This document shows positions 54,403-62,785 of a DNA stretch of 64,000 nucleotides, one piece after another. The notes under the pieces are model-generated. The model saw nothing but the letters and a program-made list of their open reading frames with translations, was not told the origin of the DNA and made no database searches. This DNA comes from Geobacteraceae bacterium. Its GTDB lineage: Bacteria; Desulfobacterota; Desulfuromonadia; Geobacterales; Geobacteraceae. The DNA lies in the NCBI GenBank assembly GCA_009773645.1, contig WSYB01000001.1, forward strand, positions 162,644-226,643. Reading direction: 5' to 3'. The first letter of the stretch is position 1. Every line of letters begins with the position of its first letter. A program made the position numbers and the translations under genes.

Positions 54403-55530
54403 TTATCCGGCCACGCGACTGCAGATAATGTCGACGATTCTTTCAGCCGCGTGACCGTCCCATAGTGGCGGAATGGAATATTTACGGGCGAAACCGTCGA
54501 GCCTTTTTCTCCCCTCGGCGATGATTTTCTCTCGACCGGCGCCGACCAGAACATTGGTCCCCGAAGTGACGGTAACGGGGCGTTCGGTGTTGTACCTGAG
54601 CGTTATGCAGGGGATCCCCATGACGGTCGTCTCCTCCTGGATGCCACCGGAGTCGGTAAAGACGATACGCGCATCTTTTGTCAGCTTAAGAAAATCAAGG
54701 TAACCCAGAGGCTCAGTTACAAAAATTCCGCGTTGCCCATCTTCTTGCCGGCTGACCCGGGCCGACGATTCTTTCACCAGGTGATCGAACCCGAACTCGG
54801 CAATCCTTCTCCTCGTGCGGGGATGTACGGGAAATACGAGCGGCAGTTCCGATGCAATTTCATTGAGCGCCTCAAGTATTTCTTGCAGATTCTTCCTGTC
54901 GTCAACATTGGACGGCCTGTGAAGGGTGATTACCCCGTATTTTCCTGCTTCGATGCCTAGAGTCCCCAGGATTGACGAGCGAGCCGCCCTCTCCACATGC
55001 TTCAAAAGGGTATCTATCATGGTATTTCCGACAAAAAAAATGCGGTCCCGCGCAACCCCCTCCCGAACCAGGTTGTCGTTGGCGCTCGCTTCCGTGGTGA
55101 AATGGTAGTCGGCAACGGCGTCGGTCAGAAGCCGGTTGATCTCTTCCGGCATGGTTCTGTCAAAGCTGCGGAGCCCCGACTCCACATGCGCCACCGGTAT
55201 ATTGAGCTTCGCTGCGGTGATTGCGGCTGCCATGGTTGAGTTGACATCCCCAACAACAATCAGCAAAGCCGGCTTTTCCTTCTCCAGCACGGGTTCCAGC
55301 CGCATCATGATCTCTGCCGTCTGCTGGGCCTGGGTACCGGAACCGACTCCCAAATCCATATCCGGTTTCGGAATGGCAAGCTCTTCAAAAAAGAGCTTCG
55401 ACATCTTCTGGTCATAGTGCTGCCCTGTGTGAACCAGAATATGAGGTATCCCCCGCTTTTGCAGTTCTTCACAAATGGGAGCAATTTTCATGAAATTCGG
55501 CCTTGCGCCAACTATACTTAATATCTTCAT
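54403..55530 (-). CDS. wecB: UDP-N-acetylglucosamine 2-epimerase (non-hydrolysing)
   Basis: A 375-residue GT-B-fold epimerase converting UDP-GlcNAc to UDP-ManNAc. SIVGARPNFMKIAPI, VHTGQHYDQKMSKLFFEELAIP, HVESGLRSFDRTMPEEINR, FTDSGGIQEE and LRYNTERPVTVTSGTN are all family signatures. It lies after a 194-base gap downstream of the antiterminator gene and may start a new transcription segment. UDP-ManNAc and the UDP-HexNAcA products suggest an aminosugar-rich polysaccharide. Confidence 0.93.
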   Translation of the reverse strand: MKILSIVGARPNFMKIAPICEELQKRGIPHILVHTGQHYDQKMSKLFFEELAIPKPDMDLGVGSGTQAQQTAEIMMRLEPVLEKEKPALLIVVGDVNSTMAAAITAAKLNIPVAHVESGLRSFDRTMPEEINRLLTDAVADYHFTTEASANDNLVREGVARDRIFFVGNTMIDTLLKHVERAARSSILGTLGIEAGKYGVITLHRPSNVDDRKNLQEILEALNEIASELPLVFPVHPRTRRRIAEFGFDHLVKESSARVSRQEDGQRGIFVTEPLGYLDFLKLTKDARIVFTDSGGIQEETTVMGIPCITLRYNTERPVTVTSGTNVLVGAGREKIIAEGRKRLDGFARKYSIPPLWDGHAAERIVDIICSRVAG

Positions 55531-55724
55531 TTTTCCCCTAAACCGTATTTGCGGCGTTCGAATATTTCCAACATTTGCCCATAGCTCCGCCCTTTCAGTT
55601 ACATGTGCGGCAACCTAAATCAGTTCTTCGGTAATTGGCGTTCTTGGTGGGCATGGCAATGCTGTTTAACTTTATGTGATCACTTCGTTTGTCTGAAGGA
55701 ATCGTCTCAAGTATCCCTAACGGT
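55531..55724 (-). promoter_or_regulatory. 194-base gap before wecB, possible antiterminator target
   Basis: No gene is visible. On the minus strand the sequence contains GGGCGGAGCTATGGGC (55592-55577), which faintly resembles the RfaH ops element (GGCGGTAGCxT). It comes directly after the NusG-like gene. No clear -35/-10 pair or hairpin terminator was seen. A pause or recruitment site is a guess. Confidence 0.25.
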
Positions 55725-56234
55725 CTAAACCGCTTCTACATCATCGGCATAAACCTTGACACCAACGCTTCTCCCCAAAAGCTCGATATTAATGAGAAGC
55801 ATGAACCGCTCTTCCTTCTCCACAAGGGTCCCTTCCGCCCCTGCGAGGAGGCCTCGCTTTACCCTGACCCGCGTCCCTTTTTTTAGGTGAGGATAAATAT
55901 CCAGTTCATTGCCGCTTCCAACAATCAGCCTCAAGGAGTTGATTTCTTCGGTCGGAACAGCAGTCGGAAAGCCCGGTTCGGAAGAAAGTAAGGTTACTAC
56001 CCCCCTCGTCTTCAGAATCCTACAAAAATCCTCTTGATCAGACCGGATATGGACGAAAATGTAGCCGGGAAAGAGAGGGAACTCCACCAGTTTTTTTCTA
56101 TCCTTCCATTGTCGTAATCTTTTGACGGCCGGCAGATAAGTCTCCACTCCTTTTCTGAGCAACTCGCTGTTGGTAGCGAATTCATGTTTTGATTTTACAT
56201 GCAGGGCATACCATTGCAGAGCACCGTTGTTCAC
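55725..56234 (-). CDS. NusG-like transcription antiterminator (UpxY family-like)
   Basis: About 169 residues. Residues 8-110 form the NusG N-terminal (NGN) domain (QWYALHVKSKHEFATNSELLRKGVETYLPAVKRLRQW, FPGYIFVHI), and residues about 120-165 a KOW domain (GTRVRVKRGLLAGAEGTLVEKEERFMLLINIELLGRSV). Specialised NusG paralogues such as UpxY, RfaH and LoaP switch on long polysaccharide operons by preventing early termination. It overlaps the deacetylase stop as GTGA if GTG 56234 is used; a TTG at 56240 is another option. Confidence 0.85.
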   Translation of the reverse strand: MNNGALQWYALHVKSKHEFATNSELLRKGVETYLPAVKRLRQWKDRKKLVEFPLFPGYIFVHIRSDQEDFCRILKTRGVVTLLSSEPGFPTAVPTEEINSLRLIVGSGNELDIYPHLKKGTRVRVKRGLLAGAEGTLVEKEERFMLLINIELLGRSVGVKVYADDVEAV

Positions 56235-57076
56235 CGACAATAAACCTCGTCCAGTGACACAATCTCGTTTACGGGGCAGAATTTAAACCTGTTCAGTAAA
56301 TGCGCGACTTTTTTTTCGGTTCTATGTAAATTGACATAATGTCTGAATGACTTCTGAAGCGGAATTTTAATCCTCGGCTGGCCCGGGTCGAGTTCCCACG
56401 GATGAAAATATATGACAGCGGGTTTCTTTTCTATCTTGTTAATCCTGTTAATGCAGAATGAAAGAAACTGGACGGGAAAGAGCCGCAGGTATCCACCACC
56501 AGCCATAGGAATATTGTTTCCTAACAATTTGTACGTTGACGGCGGGACTTCATAGATGGCGCAGCCGTTATCTTTTACAAGAGCAGGGAATCTTTCCCAG
56601 TCTGGAATTCCGTATCGGTCATGATAGACGGGAAATATGCTCGAATCATAGCGGAAGCCTTCTTCCGCCAATATCCAGAGATAGGAGAGGTTACTCTTGA
56701 CCAGTGAATAACTGGTTGCACGGTAGCCGTCAACCCTCGCGCCTGTGACATCTTCTATGATGGATTTGGACCTTCTGATGTCAGCGCGAAACTCATCAGG
56801 ACTCAATTCATAGGCGAGTCTGTGGTCATAGCCATGACTGGCAATCTCGTGTCCGGCAGAGCTGATCTCTCTGATGAGAGTGCCCATCCTCTCGGCAACC
56901 CACCCGAGAACGAAAAAAGTTGCCCTCACACCGTATAATGACAGCAGATCAAGGACCCGTCGGGTATTTTCTTCAATTCTGACCGGAAGATAACACCAAC
57001 TGCTGCGTGAAATATGCGATCCTAAATTGCTCACATGAAAGTAATCTTCCACATCTATAGTTAATGCATTTTTCAT
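56231..57076 (-). CDS. XrtA-system polysaccharide deacetylase (TIGR03006-like)
   Basis: About 281 residues, NodB-like with a DUF3473 tail. ALTIDVEDYFHVSN carries the catalytic Asp and metal residues, HEIASHGYDHRL the His pair, GYRATSYSL and YFHPWELDPGQPRIKI complete the family. It probably N-deacetylates the polysaccharide in the periplasm. No signal peptide is visible, as is usual for this family. Its ATG overlaps the ATPase stop (TGATG at 57076). Confidence 0.9.
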   Translation of the reverse strand: MKNALTIDVEDYFHVSNLGSHISRSSWCYLPVRIEENTRRVLDLLSLYGVRATFFVLGWVAERMGTLIREISSAGHEIASHGYDHRLAYELSPDEFRADIRRSKSIIEDVTGARVDGYRATSYSLVKSNLSYLWILAEEGFRYDSSIFPVYHDRYGIPDWERFPALVKDNGCAIYEVPPSTYKLLGNNIPMAGGGYLRLFPVQFLSFCINRINKIEKKPAVIYFHPWELDPGQPRIKIPLQKSFRHYVNLHRTEKKVAHLLNRFKFCPVNEIVSLDEVYCR

Positions 57077-58224
57077 CAACTGGCCATCCAATTCCACAAA
57101 CCCTTTCTTTTGTTTTCAGGGTTATCATTGCCTTTCTTTTCGAGTGCGGCAGTCTTCTTGTTAAGCAATTCTACATTTGATGATAACGATATTAACTTTT
57201 CTTTCAGTCTTGCCGATTCGGCCGGTGAATTCTCGATCGAGCCGGCTATTAACTTTTCGAGGTCAGCCAGCCTTTCAAATAGATCAGTGACCGTGCTTTT
57301 TTGAATTACTACTTGATTAATATTTTGTTCAATTCTCTCCATCCTTGTGGTTAATTCTTCCAATATAGTATTGTTGATTGGGACCGCGTCTGAAAATGCC
57401 TTGTCTTCCCAATAGTTATTTTCGGTCTCCAGTTCACCAACTACTTCTTTAACCAACTCCAGATCCAGTTCTCTTTTCTCCTCCACATAAGCAGATAGCA
57501 TAAGAAAATCACATATGATATTAATCAGCCTGGGAACGCCCTTGCTGAATTTATAAATGGTATCAAATGTCCCGCTATTGAATTTGACGGCATCCCGATT
57601 GCCGGCCGTATGGAGCCTGTGATAGATATACGCTTCAGTTTCTTCCAGGGAAAGCGGTTGTATGTGACAACTTATGCTGATACGTTGTTTTAGCTGCTTA
57701 AGCTCTGGGCTGGCTAGTATTTTTCTCAATTCTGGCTGACCGACAAGGACTATTTGTAATAGTTTTTGTTTGTCGGTCTCCAGGTTTGACAGCATTCTGA
57801 TTTCTTCAAGGAGTTCGGCGCACAGATTTTGAGCCTCATCGATGATCAGAATTGACTGATTTTGTTTCGCATACTGTTCAATTAGAAAGTCATTCAGTTC
57901 TCTTATTAATGTAATTTTATCTTTTCCAACAACGTTGAGACCGAAATCATCGTTTATCATTGCTATCAGCTGTTCTGAGGATACCTTGGTGTTAAAAATC
58001 TTGGACAAGACAACTCTATCTTGTAACCCCTTGATCAGGTTTCTTAGGATTGTTGTCTTTCCGGAACCTATTTCTCCCGTGAGCAGAATAAAACCGATTT
58101 TTTCTCTTATGCCGTAATCAAGGAAAGTTATGGCTTTTTTGTGTGATCTGCTCAAAAAGAGAAATTCAGGGTTTGGAACTAATTCAAAAGGTTTTGTTTT
58201 CAGATTAAAAAATTCTCCGTACAT
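57076..58224 (-). CDS. XrtA-associated AAA-type ATPase (TIGR03015-like)
   Basis: A 382-residue ATPase of the ExeA/GspA type. LTGEIGSGKTTILRNLI is Walker A (residues about 45-61), SILIIDEAQNLCAELLEEIRMLSNLETDKQKLLQIVLVGQPEL holds Walker B and sensor I. Residues about 285-370 form a coiled coil (RMERIEQNINQVVIQKS, ELLNKKTAALEKK). This family is an XrtA-locus marker, likely serving secretion or chain-length complexes. The gene begins ten bases after the beta-barrel gene ends. Confidence 0.88.
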   Translation of the reverse strand: MYGEFFNLKTKPFELVPNPEFLFLSRSHKKAITFLDYGIREKIGFILLTGEIGSGKTTILRNLIKGLQDRVVLSKIFNTKVSSEQLIAMINDDFGLNVVGKDKITLIRELNDFLIEQYAKQNQSILIIDEAQNLCAELLEEIRMLSNLETDKQKLLQIVLVGQPELRKILASPELKQLKQRISISCHIQPLSLEETEAYIYHRLHTAGNRDAVKFNSGTFDTIYKFSKGVPRLINIICDFLMLSAYVEEKRELDLELVKEVVGELETENNYWEDKAFSDAVPINNTILEELTTRMERIEQNINQVVIQKSTVTDLFERLADLEKLIAGSIENSPAESARLKEKLISLSSNVELLNKKTAALEKKGNDNPENKRKGLWNWMAS

Positions 58225-58234
58225 GTTTGCCTTT

Positions 58235-59476
58235 TCAATAACTGAATTTTGCCTGTACCCAGACTATATTATTGGTGTAGTCATCGATATTGTTAGTTGA
58301 ATCGTTCAGATTAAAGGTATAACCAGCAGTTAGTGTTGTTATTTTTAAAGCGTAATCGAGAGCAAAACCCATACTATATCTATTTACCTTATCGTTATCG
58401 GGCAAGAAATCAAAGTGGGTATATGTACCGGTTAACCTTGGAGTAAGGGCGGCTGTTACCGGTATGCTGGTAGCTAGTGTTGCCCCCAAGGATCTGTCTT
58501 CCCTATTTACTGAATTGTACTCCGCTGTGTTACGAAAAAGGGAAAGTATTGTTGGCATCTGTCCATTATAATTTATGCTTCCATTTATCGTTTTGTTCTT
58601 ATAGGTACCTTGATTCACTGAATCGGCAAAGCTCTCCGAATAGCCGACGGAAAGTGTAAAAATATCGGTCAGGAGATAGCTTGCTTGTGCCTGCCATACA
58701 ATAGAGCTTTGCTCTTCTCTCAACAAATATTTGAACCGCGATTCACCTACCGATCCACTCAATGAAAGCTTTGGTGTCACTTGGTAACCAATGCCAAGAG
58801 AAACGTCCTGCTTGTCATAAACTTCTGTCTTTTGCGGTCGGTGAAACAGATACGAATAGGATAGAGAAGCGTTTAATTTTGGCGAAAATGCCTTTGACAG
58901 AACAGCCTTGAGAGTATGATTTTCCGCATCATCACCTTGTTTTGAATTGTACCATAAATTTTGGTAACTATAACCGACATTTGCCTTCAAAGAACCGCTC
59001 AGAGGGTACTCTATGTACGGGTTTACAAGAAAATTGTTTGAATCGGTAAGATTTACAATCTCATTATCGAAACTAACTTGCCTCCGTTGATCAATAGGAA
59101 CTCGTTGATACTCATCCAATATCCTGATAAAAAATATATCTTTGATAGGAGACAATTTGGTATCAATCTTTGCTCTCTGCTTTCTGTTTAGAGAGGTCTC
59201 ATTCAAGTTGGTATTATTAGCATAATACCTATAAGTGAACCCGTAATCCAGAAAGAGACTAATTAAATCAGTTTTATATGAAAGATTTACGGATGGGGTG
59301 ATATTTGTTATGAAATCTTCCTGTTCATTAGATGGGGTAAGGAAAATATTATCATTATACTCTTCACGAACACTTATGCTTGGAGTTAATGAAATCTCAG
59401 CTCGAGCAACTGGGGCAAAAAAAGAAACAATAACAAGAACCGAAACAAGATATGTAATCGCCGATAATTTTTTCAT
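58235..59476 (-). CDS. XrtA-associated outer-membrane beta-barrel (TIGR03016-like)
   Basis: A 413-residue exported protein. Residues 1-27 are a signal peptide (KKLSAITYLVSVLVIVSFFAPVARA); the rest is full of alternating amphipathic strands (SVNLSYKTDLISLFLDYGFTYRYY, LSASLSYSYLF-type repeats) and ends in a Y-terminated strand (WVQAKFSY), as BAM-assembled barrels do. TIGR03016 is the XrtA-associated family. A role in outer-membrane passage or anchoring of the polysaccharide is inferred. It overlaps the kinase gene by four bases. Confidence 0.82.
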   Translation of the reverse strand: MKKLSAITYLVSVLVIVSFFAPVARAEISLTPSISVREEYNDNIFLTPSNEQEDFITNITPSVNLSYKTDLISLFLDYGFTYRYYANNTNLNETSLNRKQRAKIDTKLSPIKDIFFIRILDEYQRVPIDQRRQVSFDNEIVNLTDSNNFLVNPYIEYPLSGSLKANVGYSYQNLWYNSKQGDDAENHTLKAVLSKAFSPKLNASLSYSYLFHRPQKTEVYDKQDVSLGIGYQVTPKLSLSGSVGESRFKYLLREEQSSIVWQAQASYLLTDIFTLSVGYSESFADSVNQGTYKNKTINGSINYNGQMPTILSLFRNTAEYNSVNREDRSLGATLATSIPVTAALTPRLTGTYTHFDFLPDNDKVNRYSMGFALDYALKITTLTAGYTFNLNDSTNNIDDYTNNIVWVQAKFSY

Positions 59477-60309
59477 TTCCGAACACTGTAATAATAATTA
59501 GTATTGTAGGTATAATAACTGTAATGAGAATCAAACCGGCTGAGTTCTACATTGTTGAATACGACCCCTAAGACATTGGTATCTTTTAGAATATTAAGCG
59601 CGTCCTTCACATTATTCAAGGCCGCACCACCTTCCTTCACCACAAAAATGACCCCATCCACGACCAAACCAAGTGAATGTGCGTCGGCAAACGAAAGCAC
59701 AGGAGGAGTGTCAAAGATTACGTATCTGTCCGGATAGCGTTGCTTTAATTCGTTTATGAATGTCTGCATTCTGTTTGACGAAAAAAGCTCCACCGGGTTT
59801 TCAATCCTGCTTCCTGCAGGTAGTATGACCAGCTTGCCGATACCGGTTTTTATAAGGGCATCGCTTACATCAACACCTTTTGTTAAACAGTCGGTCAGAC
59901 CGATTTGCGGTTGTATACCAAGATAACCGGAGATGGACGGTTTTCTGAGGTCCGCATCCACCAGCAGCACAGTATGGTCATACTCCTGTGCGAGCGTTAT
60001 GGCCAAATTGGTGGCGGTAATGCTTTTGCCTTCCCCCCCCATAGTGCTTGTTACCATCAGGGTATTCTTAAAGCCTCCCGCATTCGTGAGCTTCAAAATC
60101 AAAGATTTTAGTTTTTTATATTCCTCTGCAATCGGCGAACCTGAGTCAGTCACGGTCACGAGGTAGGGGTTTTCGACTATCAGTTTTTGTTCGATTTTAA
60201 AAACCTCAGGCGCCACAGGCTGCAAGGGGATATTTATGGCCCCTTCCGGGAGAGCATCGCCATTTCTAAGCCTCGTTGCTTTTTCCAGAATATCTTCAAT
60301 TCTACTCAT
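59473..60309 (-). CDS. XrtA-associated tyrosine autokinase (TIGR03018-like)
   Basis: A 278-residue bacterial tyrosine kinase of the CpsD/CapB type. VTSTMGGEGKSITATNLAI is Walker A, HTVLLVDADLRKPSI is Walker A', YVIFDTPPVLSFADA is Walker B, and a tyrosine-rich tail (YSYYTYNTNYYYS) provides autophosphorylation sites. It works with the chain-length determinant encoded immediately upstream; the two together correspond to a split Wzc. Confidence 0.93.
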   Translation of the reverse strand: MSRIEDILEKATRLRNGDALPEGAINIPLQPVAPEVFKIEQKLIVENPYLVTVTDSGSPIAEEYKKLKSLILKLTNAGGFKNTLMVTSTMGGEGKSITATNLAITLAQEYDHTVLLVDADLRKPSISGYLGIQPQIGLTDCLTKGVDVSDALIKTGIGKLVILPAGSRIENPVELFSSNRMQTFINELKQRYPDRYVIFDTPPVLSFADAHSLGLVVDGVIFVVKEGGAALNNVKDALNILKDTNVLGVVFNNVELSRFDSHYSYYTYNTNYYYSVRK

Positions 60310-60350
60310 AGATGATTTTCCTCACTTAAAGACTTCCACAGCCCAAAGAA

Positions 60351-61925
60351 TCATGTGCCGATCAGTTTATCAAGTCCCAATTTATTAATGACTCTTTCAA
60401 TTAAGGTTAAGCCCATTAGTTCATGAACCAAAGAAAAACAGATAATACTGAAATAGAAACCCGATGCAGCGTATACGAGACGATCTTTTTTTGTTTCTTT
60501 TTTCTGTTCAACCTCATTGATCATTTTCGGGATAACCGCAAGAACTTCAAGCCCTAGAGTTTTCAAAGTCTGGGTATCCTTAATTGATGAGTCAAGTGTT
60601 TCACGGAGGTATACTCCGCCAAAACCACCGACAAATCCAATAACAATTCCCGCCAGAATCATTTTTATCCGGTCAGGGCTGACCGGCTTCTTGGGCAGAA
60701 CCGCAGGATCCACAATCCTGAAGGTGGAAGCCTTATCTTCGACTTCCATTTGTTTAGACAATTCGGACTGTCCCTGCCGTAACATCAACTGTTCGTATAT
60801 TTGTTTCGCGGAATTTCTTTCACTTTCCAAATCGGCCAGTTTCTTTTTACCCTCGGGAACATTGCGCAGCTCCCCCTCTTTAATGCCGATCGTAGCCTGC
60901 AATTGCCGTTGTTTGGCGTTAATCGCCTCTAACTCGGACTCTGCCTGGAAAAGCTTCTGTTTGAGATCCTGATGTATCGGGTTGAGAGTAGACATCTCCG
61001 GTTCCGGAGTATTGGCTGTTTCATCCTTAGTTCGTGCAGCATTTTGTTTTTTTATGGCATCTATCTCAGCTCTTAACTTTATAACTTCTGGATAGTTCTC
61101 TGTATAACTTACCAGTAGTTGCTTAATTTTATTTTCCAGCGCAGGAATCTGGCTACCCCCACCCTCAGAGCGTCTCGAACTCAGAACGGCAACAGTGAAA
61201 GGCTCTTCGCCCTTAAGCTGCCTTTTTATGCTATCCCTTATCGCGCTTATCTCTTTTTTTCTGATTTGTATATTCTCTATTTCTGTCTGATAATTTTTTA
61301 TGCCAGAAACAAGAGCATTCTCATCTATCGCAACAAACACGCCTCTTTGTTGACGATATTTTATTATATCGTTCTCTGATTTACCAAGTTTTTCCTTAAA
61401 CACGTTTAACTGTTCTGTCAAAAATCTGTTGGCGCCATAAGATTCTTCTCGCTTACCGGATATGTTTTCTTCTACATATTTCCTGACGAGAGTATTAACA
61501 TAATTCATTGCCACTCTTGGATCTTTGTCACGATAAGTTACTATAAAAAGATCATTTCCTTTAATGCTTATTTGTGTGTTATGTTGGAATTTTGCAACCA
61601 GAGCTTCCAACTCTTTCTCGTTCTTTATTTTAGTGTCGATATCAATGTCTTGCAGCACTTTTGTAACAAATACTCTGCTGAGCAAAGCATACCTCAGCAC
61701 CCTTATCTTGTCTTCTACCGAAGGTGTAATAGTGATCCCCTTCACCAGGTCTTTTATGATATTTTTTTCGATGAATACTGTACTTGTTGCCTCATATTGT
61801 TTTGGCAAAAAGTAACTGCCCCACACAATAATAGACATAATACTTAACGAAATGGTTATAAAGAGGCATTTTCTCTTCTGAACCATTTTGAAATATTTAC
61901 GGATATCGTTAGACTGTGTTTCCAT
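60351..61925 (-). CDS. XrtA-system chain-length determinant (TIGR03007-like)
   Basis: A 524-residue polysaccharide co-polymerase. Two membrane helices flank a long coiled-coil periplasmic domain: helix 1 near residues 17-35 (FITISLSIMSIIVWGSYF), helix 2 near 430-450 (MILAGIVIGFVGGFGGVYLRE). A C-terminal extra hydrophobic segment follows (YAASGFYFSIICFSLVHELM). PKKPVSPDRIKM before helix 2 is the Wzz signature. It sets chain length and pairs with the tyrosine kinase downstream. Confidence 0.93.
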   Translation of the reverse strand: METQSNDIRKYFKMVQKRKCLFITISLSIMSIIVWGSYFLPKQYEATSTVFIEKNIIKDLVKGITITPSVEDKIRVLRYALLSRVFVTKVLQDIDIDTKIKNEKELEALVAKFQHNTQISIKGNDLFIVTYRDKDPRVAMNYVNTLVRKYVEENISGKREESYGANRFLTEQLNVFKEKLGKSENDIIKYRQQRGVFVAIDENALVSGIKNYQTEIENIQIRKKEISAIRDSIKRQLKGEEPFTVAVLSSRRSEGGGSQIPALENKIKQLLVSYTENYPEVIKLRAEIDAIKKQNAARTKDETANTPEPEMSTLNPIHQDLKQKLFQAESELEAINAKQRQLQATIGIKEGELRNVPEGKKKLADLESERNSAKQIYEQLMLRQGQSELSKQMEVEDKASTFRIVDPAVLPKKPVSPDRIKMILAGIVIGFVGGFGGVYLRETLDSSIKDTQTLKTLGLEVLAVIPKMINEVEQKKETKKDRLVYAASGFYFSIICFSLVHELMGLTLIERVINKLGLDKLIGT

Positions 61926-61938
61926 TAATTTGCTCCGT

Positions 61939-62775
61939 TTAAAAAATACTTTCTTTAACTATTACAAAATCCCCTGGCATAAGATCGATATTCTGGCTGA
62001 TGTCTCCATCTTTCATAAGGTCCTTTATCTTTACGGTGATCTCCTCCCTTTCATTAGGACCTTTCCTCAGGATAAGGACACTATTCTCCTTGGCAAATTT
62101 GGTGAATCCGCCTGCTTCCAAAATCGCATCCAGAATTTTAACACCTTGCCGGTAAAATATATATTTAGGAGTATTTATAGCGCCCATCAGATAGATTTTA
62201 TTGGCTTCATTATCAGGTAAATAAAGAATATCTTCTGCCTGCAACATCACATCTTTTGATAAATCTCCTTTTATGAGAAGATCGTAGAAATTCACACTCA
62301 GTTTTTTGCCTTCTCTCAATAAATACGAATGCTCCAAATCAATACCTTTAAAGCTGCCAAATCTGATCAGGAACTTGAGAAGAGTCGTCCTGCCAGGCAG
62401 ATTGATCACTCCAGGGGGGACACCACCACCGAAAACATATATTTTGTTATTGGTAATTCCACCCACTATCACAGTTACTATCGGTTTCTTCACAAATTTG
62501 GCCAGCTTCTCTGTAAGTTTTTCACTCAACTGTGCCGGAGAAAATCCTGATGCAACCACATCCCCAACCCCCGGGAGGGTTATTTTACCGTCAGGTCTGA
62601 CAGTAGCCCCTGTGCTGAGCTGTGGGGTGTCCCACACGGATATTTGCAGGCCATCACCATCGCCGATCACATAATCCCCGTCCGTCGCAGCCTGTAGCGG
62701 AACAGCAGCCAATAGAACGGACGAGAACAAAAATAAACTCCATAGTTTTACACTGTTTAAATGCCAAAACCGCAT
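61939..62775 (-). CDS. exopolysaccharide export protein (Wza-like, TIGR03027-like)
   Basis: About 278 residues, SLBB/PES export protein. A signal peptide ends near residue 29 (LLAAVPLQA); it is not an obvious lipoprotein, as no lipobox Cys is seen. VIGDGDGLQISVWDTPQLSTGATVRPDGKITLPGVGDVVASG is the PES motif, and two SLBB-type folds follow (IYVFGGGVPPGVINLPGRTTLLKFL and IYLMGAINTPKYIFYRQGVKILDAIL). GGAG lies before the ATG at 62775. It should form the outer-membrane channel for export. Confidence 0.92.
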   Translation of the reverse strand: MRFWHLNSVKLWSLFLFSSVLLAAVPLQAATDGDYVIGDGDGLQISVWDTPQLSTGATVRPDGKITLPGVGDVVASGFSPAQLSEKLTEKLAKFVKKPIVTVIVGGITNNKIYVFGGGVPPGVINLPGRTTLLKFLIRFGSFKGIDLEHSYLLREGKKLSVNFYDLLIKGDLSKDVMLQAEDILYLPDNEANKIYLMGAINTPKYIFYRQGVKILDAILEAGGFTKFAKENSVLILRKGPNEREEITVKIKDLMKDGDISQNIDLMPGDFVIVKESIF

Positions 62776-62785
62776 ACTTGTTCTC

